Below, piece by piece: positions 56,069-64,000 of a stretch of 64,000 bases of DNA (its first letter is position 1; each line of letters starts with the position of its first letter). The position numbers were made by a program, and so were the translations under genes. Source of the DNA: Setoptus koraiensis (taxonomy: Eukaryota > Arthropoda); contig CM106585.1 in the NCBI GenBank assembly GCA_048013815.1, forward strand, positions 11,408,001 to 11,472,000, written 5' to 3'. The notes under the pieces were generated by a model. It searched no databases. It was not told the origin of the DNA and worked only from the letters and a program-made list of their open reading frames with translations.

Positions 56069-56893
56069 ATGGATGACGAATTGCAATCCGGTGACAAAAC
56101 AAACCCAAGTTACAAAGAGATAGAACTCAATTATGTGAGGAACACTTATAATCAAATAGCGAGTAGTTTTAGCGAAACCAGGTATAATAAATGGCCAAAG
56201 ATACATGAGTTTGTATCCAACTTAGCTGATGGTTCCATCTTGTTGGATATCGGTTGCGGTAATGGGAAATACCTGGATAGCAATAAAAATATAATGAACA
56301 TTGGATGTGACTCCAGCTTGGGTCTATTGTCGATCTGTCGTAAACGGAATTACAATGTTTTTGCCTGTGACATGCTAAAGATACCCATAAAGCCCAAGAG
56401 TGTTGATGTTATCATCTGTATCGCAGCTCTCCATCATTTATCGAGCTTGGACAGGAGGAAGCAATGTCTCAATGAAATGGTCAACATCTTGACAAATGAT
56501 GGAAAGGCGCTCGTCTATGTTTGGTCTTTTGAACAAGATCTAGGGAAACCAAGCGCATATCTCAAAAAGTCTTATCAGAGTGAGAGTTCACAGACAAGAA
56601 TTAGTGAACAATTAGACCATTCCTCACTGCCTATTCACAAAAACAGGACCCCCTTTGTCCAACAAGACATTCTGGTGCCATTTTCATTAGGCAAGAGAAA
56701 ACATGCAATGGGCAAATGCGATGAGGTCCAGGAGTCCCCAGAAGATGAGAAGCTCGACACATATCTCAGATATTACCACGTTTTTAAACAAGGCGAGTTG
56801 GATTCTATGATCGCTGAGATACCCACCGTAGCAATTGTTGATTCCTATTATGACAATGGAAATTGGTGTGTTCTATTCAAAAAGGTTAATTGA
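56069..56893 (+). CDS. Trm9-type tRNA methyltransferase-like protein (TRMT9B family)
   Basis: Predicted class I SAM-dependent methyltransferase of 274 residues, related to yeast Trm9, the methyltransferase half of ALKBH8, and TRMT9B. Residues 20-44 (ELNYVRNTYNQIASSFSETR then YNKWP) form the family N-terminal helix. Motif I is LLDIGCGNGKYL (58-69), followed by IGCDSSLGLL, ACDMLKIPIKPKSVDVI and ALHHLSSLDRR; a post-motif block LVYVWSFEQD (148-157) is characteristic of the group. Near the C-terminus, VQQDILVPFSLG and YLRYYHVFKQGELDSMI match the second family signature. There is no AlkB dioxygenase or RRM domain, so it is the stand-alone form. I cannot tell from sequence whether it is Trm9-like in activity (wobble-uridine methyl ester formation) or a TRMT9B-type regulator. 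Confidence 0.88.
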   Translation: MDDELQSGDKTNPSYKEIELNYVRNTYNQIASSFSETRYNKWPKIHEFVSNLADGSILLDIGCGNGKYLDSNKNIMNIGCDSSLGLLSICRKRNYNVFACDMLKIPIKPKSVDVIICIAALHHLSSLDRRKQCLNEMVNILTNDGKALVYVWSFEQDLGKPSAYLKKSYQSESSQTRISEQLDHSSLPIHKNRTPFVQQDILVPFSLGKRKHAMGKCDEVQESPEDEKLDTYLRYYHVFKQGELDSMIAEIPTVAIVDSYYDNGNWCVLFKKVN

Positions 56894-56996
56894 TATTTTT
56901 GTCAACTTATATTGAGTAAAACGTTCAGAGAAATTGTATTATTCACTGAACCAATAGTTATTTATTCTTGCTACAATACATTAGTTTATTGTACTA

Positions 56997-59510
56997 TCAA
57001 TCATTGAACATCGGTAAATGGTAGGCATCATGTTGATCATAATTCTCAATGAAAGGGTTAGGAGTTGAACTTGGAGACACAAATGGACTACACAGAGCTT
57101 GATGATGACTCTGCTGACTATAATAAAATCGTTGATAACTGTTGTTCTCCATTGGTGGCACATAAGAATTTGTGGCACTCATGTGTCTATCACTTATGTT
57201 TGAATAATCATTATTGTTGTGCACGGCTTGACTGTAATCTTGTTCCGGATGTCGAAATATGGGCGACTGCCGATTCATCAGATCACCCGAATTAATAGCA
57301 CTTGCATCAGTTTGTTGGCATCCGGATATGTGCGAATGTTGCTGCTGAGAATGTACAGTATTGAGGGGTATGTGTTCTGCTGGAGTAGAATAAGTTGAAT
57401 TGAGAGGAGAATCTTGAATAATGTGATCGTGGGCCATGGCAAATGCAGGATCTTGGTTGGCCGCTTGTACGATGCATTGTACAGGATGTAAGGAAACATC
57501 ATCATCCTCATTACAAGTTCGCCGAACAAATCTCAAATGATCAACAGGTTGTCCTGTCAGATTATTTTGCATGTATACTGTTGAGTTCTCTGTCCCCAGC
57601 GAGTTGAGAGAATGGTCATAAGCACAACCAGTTACGCTTTTTCCATGACTCTCATTGATCGACGTTGGCGACATTTGAGAGTGTGTAAACTGTTGCATGT
57701 TTATTTGATGGAATGAGACATTATCGGAAGTTCTAACCGGTCCATTGTCAAAGCTAGGCAAATCCACATTAAGCTGTCCAGGATGCTCAGAGGTTAGAAC
57801 TGATCCCACATTTTTACTATTAGAAATAGACTGGGGTTGCAATTGAGATTGTGGTAAATTTTTTTGTAAAATTTCGCGCAATTCAGCTAATCCTTCGTCA
57901 GTCCCTTCATAATGTTCGTCTCGACAGGTGTGTTGTTTATGTTCTAATTTAGTTGGGTTACAATTTGTATTAGAGAAATGGCATTCTCTATAGTTTTCAC
58001 TACTGTTTGTATCATTCTTTGAGCTTTGGCGTTCAATCACGTTTGACTTAATGTACATCTTTTTTGTTGGTGCTAACAAATCACTAATATTGTTGGCTTC
58101 ATCAATAAGTATTGATCGTTTCATCGTTAATTTTTTCTTTAGCTGCTTTAGTGGTTTCTTTTCGACACATCCAGGATTGTTCTGATCATTGTCGCCAGTG
58201 TTCATGTTAAATGGAACAACAATACTAAAGTTACTATCGGTGCTGCTTCCAGATAAGACTGCTTTGTTATTCTGTGGACAATTAAAGTTGGTACTATTGA
58301 CATTGCAACAATAAGTTGTGTTAATTGCCTCGTTAGGGACACTAAAATGTTGTTGTTCTATTCGTACTAGTTGATTATTATTATGGTAGTGGTGATAATC
58401 ATCATCGTCAGGCGTGCATGGCAACTGTGACGTAGCATGTCGAAATGTGCTCATGTTCATCGATGAGGATTCCGATGATTGCTGGGAAGATAAACCATTC
58501 GACTCTGTACATTGAGTTCTTGGTTGTTGCATTTTATGTTCCATAACGTTTTCAATTTTTAAAAAATGTTCAGGCCCTAGTAAATGTGAGTGGTGATGAA
58601 AGTAGGAAGAAATAAGACGGGAATCTGAGTGTCAATATTTCAAAAGTTTCAGTTGGGTGTGCGTTTTTTGGGAGTTTTTCAATTAAAGAAATCTCACCTT
58701 CGTTTGAGTTTGAAGGGTTGTTGCTAACTAAGGAAGAATCCGAGGGTTTGTCGTTTGTATCATTGTTGTCGTTGTTGACAGAATGATCACATTGTTGTTG
58801 CGAATCAATATCAATGGACAAGTTAAAATTATTGGCATCAAACAAGGAAGGTAAAGATGGCGGTTGTAAACTGTATTTCTTTCTAAGTCCACTATAACAA
58901 TATCTAGAACTGCCTCTTTGGCCCAATCTTCTTGGTTTAACGCGAGGAAAGGCGTGTTTCATGGCCTTGCCAAAATCGGCTACGCACAATGGCTCGAAGC
59001 GATGGACTTCACAAAAGGCTCTGTACTCATCGTAGACCTCTTGTTTTGGTAAAGAAACATTAGAGTCTTCCTCTAGATGGCTGAGAATCCATGTGTAAGT
59101 TTGCGTGATCTCCTGGTCTGCTTTTTTGCCGAATAAATCTGAGGAATTTTTACTTTTGTTTGTTTTGACTGCGATGACAACAACGAGTGTTTTATTTGTT
59201 GGCATTCATTGAAAAGTATAATAAAGATAGTGATATCAACAATAATAATGGACAGGTATTAATAATAATGATAATAATAATATTTGGCCGGCATCTTATA
59301 GCTTATCGACTTGTCTCCCCGAGAGACATTAGTGGCTGGACATGGTGTGCGCTCTGGATACTTACTGTCTGTTTCGCTGGGAGTGCCGCCAGGCAGATGC
59401 AGATATAACAATAGCTTCTCAATGTCGCTGAGCTTCTCGATCTCTTCGACAATAGAAGTTATTCTTGTCATTTGTTCATCGGTTAAAATGGGTTTGTTCA
59501 TTATAATCAT
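56997..59510 (-). CDS. RFX-family transcription factor, RFX5/RFX7 type
   Basis: CDS join on the minus strand: 59510-59366, 59138-58698, 58576-56997, giving 721 residues. Introns of 227 and 121 bp have donors ACA|GTAAGTAT and GAAG|GTGAG and acceptors ATTCCTCAG and TTTACTAG; all phases match and the total is an exact multiple of three. Exon 1 encodes VEEIEKLSDIEKLLLYLHLP, the dimerisation-type helix found before the DNA-binding domain in RFX5 and RFX7. Exon 2 encodes the winged-helix RFX domain, about 61-137, with YTWILSHLEED, SLPKQEVYDEYRAFC, VADFGKAMKHAFPRVKPRRL and GSSRYCYSGLRKK. The rest is long, Ser/Asn/Gln/His-rich and disordered, as in RFX7. The start MIIMNKPIL may instead be the second Met. 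RFX7 is favoured over RFX5 because of the long tail. Confidence 0.85.
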
Positions 59511-62500
59511 GAGAATTGGTTTGCTGTAAAAATATCAATCTATCTATTGGCCCCGTGTTAGTGGTGAGGTTACGTGTTGGCAATAGCAATGACGATGATG
59601 AAGATAATAATGGGGCAGCAGCAGCAACGACGACGGCAGCGGTATCATTCGTGCCGTTTGTTATTGATCGAGGCAACTTAATAAGTGTATGTTTGTATGT
59701 GCTCAATGTGATGATGATTATTTAAAATTATATAAATAGTAATAATAGTGATAACAGTAGTGTAATTTTGTCTAAGGCAAGCTGCAGTGTGTAATCTAGG
59801 TGTGGAATGAGAGAGACTTGCGATGAAAGCAACAGGAAAGGAAGGAAGGATGGAAGAAAGAAGGAGAGAGTGAAAGAGATCCTTTTAGATAGCACACTGC
59901 AGCAGCAGCAACAGGCATTGGTGCACGCTGCAGTCTGGACGTGACTGGCATAAATGTGTAATAATGTAGTATTACAGCTTGCAGTTGATGTACGTTTATT
60001 ATTATTATATTTGCTGTGTACGATTATTATTAATATTATATTACTACTACTACTACTTCTACTACTACCACTACTACTACTACCGGAGATTGTCTTATCT
60101 TCTTAAAATGAATTACGATATCGACTCGTTGAAAGGCTAGCTCGTATTTACTAGCAGCATGTAATGTATGGCTTTCATTCGACAAATCGGAATGACTGAA
60201 GAACACTGTCAGGACCCTGTTTATGTGCCAAAATGATATATGAAATAATAATTGAGTGGGGGGTCTCTCTCTCTCTCTCTCTCTCTCTCGTGTGTGTGTC
60301 GTTATTATTGTCTAATAATATGATATTTTTTCTGTCTCTCTGTTATATCTATATTTGTCTGTGTGTTTAAAATTAACAATGTCTACTATTGTCTGTTGAC
60401 ATATCATCAAATAAATATTTATAAACCACCAAGTGCTCCTACAATCCACAGATTGACTATCTTTGGTATATACGGCGCACACAGTATATGCAGTATTTAT
60501 GTGATACATATCGCATGTATTAATCAAGCTAATATGGTAAGATATTTACAATTATTGGAGAGAAAATGTAGCAGCCACGATTATCATCGTACGTTGCTGC
60601 TGCCGCCGCTGCTGTTGATGAAGATGATGATGGTGTTACAATGATAAATTCTAGATTACTTTTCACTAAACAACTAGCTTGCTAGCATACATTACAAAGC
60701 AGCTATAATATGGTCGTGCCATTGCTTTTGCTTCATATGACACCACCATGTAGTATAAATGATAATAATGGTAATAGTAAAAAAAGAAACATCCCTCTTT
60801 ATAGCGAGTGGAAATAAAGAGGGAATAAAATGAAACGACGATGATATAATAATAATAAAGCCTATTGATGATATAATAGCTCTAGATTAGACCATCAACG
60901 ACGACTTTATAAACTCCACAACTGCACGCTGATGAAACCAAAGCTGCCTGTCTGCCTGTTTATCTGGCTGGCTGGCTGGCTGGCTTGTTAGGGCCTTCTC
61001 GCAATGAGTCAAATGTTGCAGACGATAATTATTATCTACTGATAGTGAAGTGGTATTAGTGTTAAGTGCAAGGTGGCTTACGCACAAGTTTATATATATA
61101 TATATTTTATTTTCCCATTCATTTGTATGTATAAATATATATATTTTAATATACGTTATCTATATAAAGCGAGAGAAAGAGAATATTGTCAAACAAAAAA
61201 TAAGAAATGAAGAGAATCTATCTCCAGCGCCTTTCCATTCTTGTTGAATAATAATTACACATGTAATGCACTTGTTGGCGCGCTGCTCGCTTCGCGCACG
61301 CACGTACGCACACGACGAGCAACTTTTGCTCGCTCGCTCGCTCGTTAGTTAGTCATTTTGCAAATGATAGCCAAAGGAATTGTAACTTGAGGCAATAACT
61401 GTCGTCAATCGGCAGCTGAGTGTCCGATCTAGTTACAAGTCTAACTATGTCCAACAAACATCCGTTATAGCGGTATTTGGTTCCTCAACATGATCTATAT
61501 CTCTCATGTGTATGTTTACAAGTGTATTGCTGGACGCCCACTGACTCTCAAAGTACAACAATTGCCAATCGATTTGAATTAAAAAATAGATTCAATTGTG
61601 TGCCAATCCCTGTTGAGCCACGCCCGATAAATATAGGCATAAATGCAATTACGTCATGCCCAAATTTAGTGTTATATCAATTCCAGATGCTTGACATTGC
61701 TTCATTAAATGGCCCCTCAAATATTGATGACAGAATCACACACAATGCGAAATGTCCAGATTGCGCCCATTTAGCATTTTTGAGCCGGTCAATTCAATTG
61801 ACAATTCAGTCAGACACAATGGTATCGCTGAACTTGAGTGGTCGAGCCAACAAACAACAAACTGCCGGCCCGACTCGTGATTGAGAGCCGATTTGTCCGC
61901 GTGAGTATTCTCTTGTTTTGTCGTTAGCCGGTTAAAACAAGCAAACTTATTTAAAACACGAGAGAACAACAAATGATTGTAGTTTCTTTCAGTCCATATC
62001 TCTCACTCTATATGCGTTTTTTCTTTGCCCTTTCAATGCCAACCACACAACAAAGAGCCGTTGAGCAAAGGAGACACGACGAGAGAGAGATAATCAATCA
62101 TTGAGATGAGTGACCATGTGGGATAATGAACGTCAGTAGCTCCATTTGTTTGTGTTGTTTCACTTTGAGATTGCCGCCCCTTCTCGCGCTCTATATATAC
62201 AACGATATATCTTATAAATATATTCTCATGTTGGGAGATATAGAAGACAAGGGAGCCCATTATTGAGTGTTGTAATTCTCAATTTCGGCTAACTGTCAAA
62301 CATACCCGCCCGACGCCAAAAATATCTGCTTGTTCGTAACACCGAGCACTTGCTAATTCTAGCGCGATGCAACGCGTCCAATCTCAATAACTCTGTGGCA
62401 TATTCATATTTATGATACGGATCATAATAATGTCAAGACATGGCAATCATCAGCATGTAAAATTTACTGGAAACTTCAAGTATGTATCATTTAGAGACAT

Positions 62501-64000
62501 ACTTGCAGTCTACATGCCGTGCCAACGAGACGACATTATTTATGTGTGTATTATACGCACCCAGTCAGCCAGTCAATGTTGTTATTGTTGTCGTCGTTTA
62601 TCTCATTAATACATATAGGCCAAACAAGGCCTTGCAACAGGCCCGATACACTGGCGCAAACAACATGAATAATACATGTATGTATCGCCAGCGAAGGCCC
62701 TATAAGAACAATATCATGTTGAACAATAATTTTAATGATAATGGCCATAATGATGCTGATAATAACGATTGTGAAAAGAAGGAAAAAATTGTCTCTGGCA
62801 AAGCTCGCTTTTTTCTCTTTTATTCTTGTAGCCATGATTTATTGGCTTGTGTCACTGTGATCAATCTTAATCTAAGGCCCTGATCCAATCCCCTTTGACT
62901 GTAAGAAGCCCCCATTACAGCGCCTCTGCCGCTTCTGCAGCCGCTATAGGCCGTTTCAGCTGATCTATATATTCTGTTTTCTTTGTTTTTTGGTGTATCG
63001 TGTTGGCAAGCAAATGTGAATTGTATTAGAAAATGGACACCTACAAACAACGACTTGCACTTGCAAACAACTTGAATTTGTCCATCAGATCATCAGGCCG
63101 GCAACAATGCCAGCTACGGTGGTCTGCTTGTACATTTCGGCCATATGTCCCCGCATTGGCGCTAAATGATTGTTTCTCGGGGCACTCTCGAATCATACAG
63201 ATCGTCGTGATCACGCTCATCATTACCAAACAAACAAACGAACGAACAACAAAAAACGAGCTCTGTCTTTCTTTGAATAATATTATTAATTATATCACAT
63301 CATATCGCACGATGAGAATCGACTTGTTCAACTGACGGTATCTATGCACCAGCACCAGCTTCGGCACCAGCTTCGGCACCAGCAAAAACAGCGCCAGAGA
63401 ATAGACGATGCGATGGGAGCAAGTTTGCAATCGCTCGTCATGCTTCATATAGTTGGAAGGCGCAAAACAACACAACAGAGCGAGAGAGAGAGCCATCCAA
63501 CTCGATGATCCGTTTCGAAATAGCGCTAAAATGATTATATAAAGCGCACATATGAAGCGGGCGAAATTCTTCTCACTTCTCTTTATGGCCAACGCTGGCG
63601 ATGCTGTCTAAGCGCCTGGTCATTTCGCTAGACAGCAAATCGGTGGACACGAAGCAATAATTGTTGTTGCTAACTCAACGCGATCAAAATTTCTCTCGCA
63701 TCCTTGCAATCTTTGCGAGCCCGTGCACCTCAGCTGGCCCACAATGGTTGCGGGCATCAGCACAATGGGCCAGGGCAATTTGTTTGCCCTGGCGCATCGT
63801 ATGCACTGTGTGGTGCTATATGGTATTGCATGGTGCTGCATGGTGGCTCTAAGATCAACTGGTGCCCATGAGAAGGGCACCAGTTGTTTTCAAATGAGCG
63901 ATTCTCTGACAGGGCGCAGTCGCGCAACAAGTGAACCGATAATCAGATCAACAAGTGCAGCGCTTGATTGTTGTTGTTGTTGTTTTGTTTGGTTGCGTGC
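59511..64000. other. Non-coding region with microsatellites
   Basis: No supported gene. It contains AAGG/AAGA repeats near 59838-59870, TAC/CTA triplets near 60040-60085, a CT run followed by TG near 60267-60298, TA-rich tracts near 61090-61160, CTCG repeats near 61328-61344 and a short GCACCAGCTTCG tandem repeat near 63347-63385. A plus-strand stretch open for 135 codons (61477-61884) has no recognisable feature. Confidence 0.6.
63856..63886. other. Perfect 12-bp stem-loop sequence
   Basis: Arms CAACTGGTGCCC and GGGCACCAGTTG are perfectly complementary around a 7-base loop ATGAGAA. No promoter or transcript evidence is visible; it may be a chance inverted repeat in a region already rich in GGTGC repeats. 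Confidence 0.5.

Noticed and set aside
55838-56206. N-terminal extension of PPIL4 by about 120 codons
   Set aside because: The extension overlaps the methyltransferase coding region on the other strand and precedes the canonical MAVVIETSLGD start.
61477-61884. 135-codon plus-strand frame in AT-rich DNA
   Set aside because: No recognisable motif, no clear start context and no splice partners; length alone is weak evidence.

Overview
The window is nuclear DNA from an animal, most likely an arthropod and perhaps a mite. The genes are metazoan: a kainate-type glutamate receptor, lingerer/UBAP2, a taranis-like SERTA protein, SINHCAF/FAM60A, receptor-associated protein, PIGG, PPIL4, a Trm9-type methyltransferase and an RFX5/7-type factor. 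Introns are few and short (90-227 bp, GT..AG). Coding regions carry long Gln, Asn, Ser, Asp and His runs, and intergenic DNA is full of CA/TG, CT and TA microsatellites. The acarine guess rests mainly on the shape of a degenerate 5.8S rRNA-like sequence, and I cannot name a species.

Layout. (1) 1-16.2 kb: the 5' end of an unknown gene, SINHCAF copy A, about 10 kb of repeat-rich non-coding DNA, and a 2.7-kb insert bounded by direct repeats that holds a 5.8S rRNA remnant and a broken extracellular Cu/Zn-SOD-like gene. (2) 16.3-20.4 kb: one 1373-codon reading frame for a disordered protein of unknown function. (3) 21.4-24.35 kb: a shortened, reordered paralogue of pieces of 5.8-13.3 kb and 16.2 kb. 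(4) 24.4-30.7 kb: a kainate-type glutamate receptor and SINHCAF copy B. (5) 33.3-39.5 kb: lingerer/UBAP2 (+), receptor-associated protein (-) and a nucleoplasmin-like histone chaperone (+). (6) 39.5-48.8 kb: non-coding, GC-rich and microsatellite-rich. (7) 48.8-59.5 kb: a compact cluster of taranis-like, PIGG, PPIL4, Trm9-like and RFX7-like genes. (8) 59.5-64 kb: non-coding.

The genes do not form one pathway. Several concern chromatin and transcription (SINHCAF twice, nucleoplasmin-like, SERTA, RFX), some the secretory pathway (RAP, PIGG) and some RNA (PPIL4, Trm9-like, lingerer). I saw no single new biochemical system. The strongest unusual signal is the duplicated landscape: two SINHCAF genes whose coding sequences differ only at a few silent sites although their flanks differ by about 6-8%, a 515-bp perfectly identical non-coding tract inside otherwise diverged paralogous DNA, a mosaic block with microsatellites at or near some junctions, an insertion with an apparent empty-site paralogue, and a short insertion copied from the start of a neighbouring gene. 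Together these suggest repeated ectopic copying and gene conversion. All coordinates, splice sites and identities were read by eye; no alignment or database search was run.
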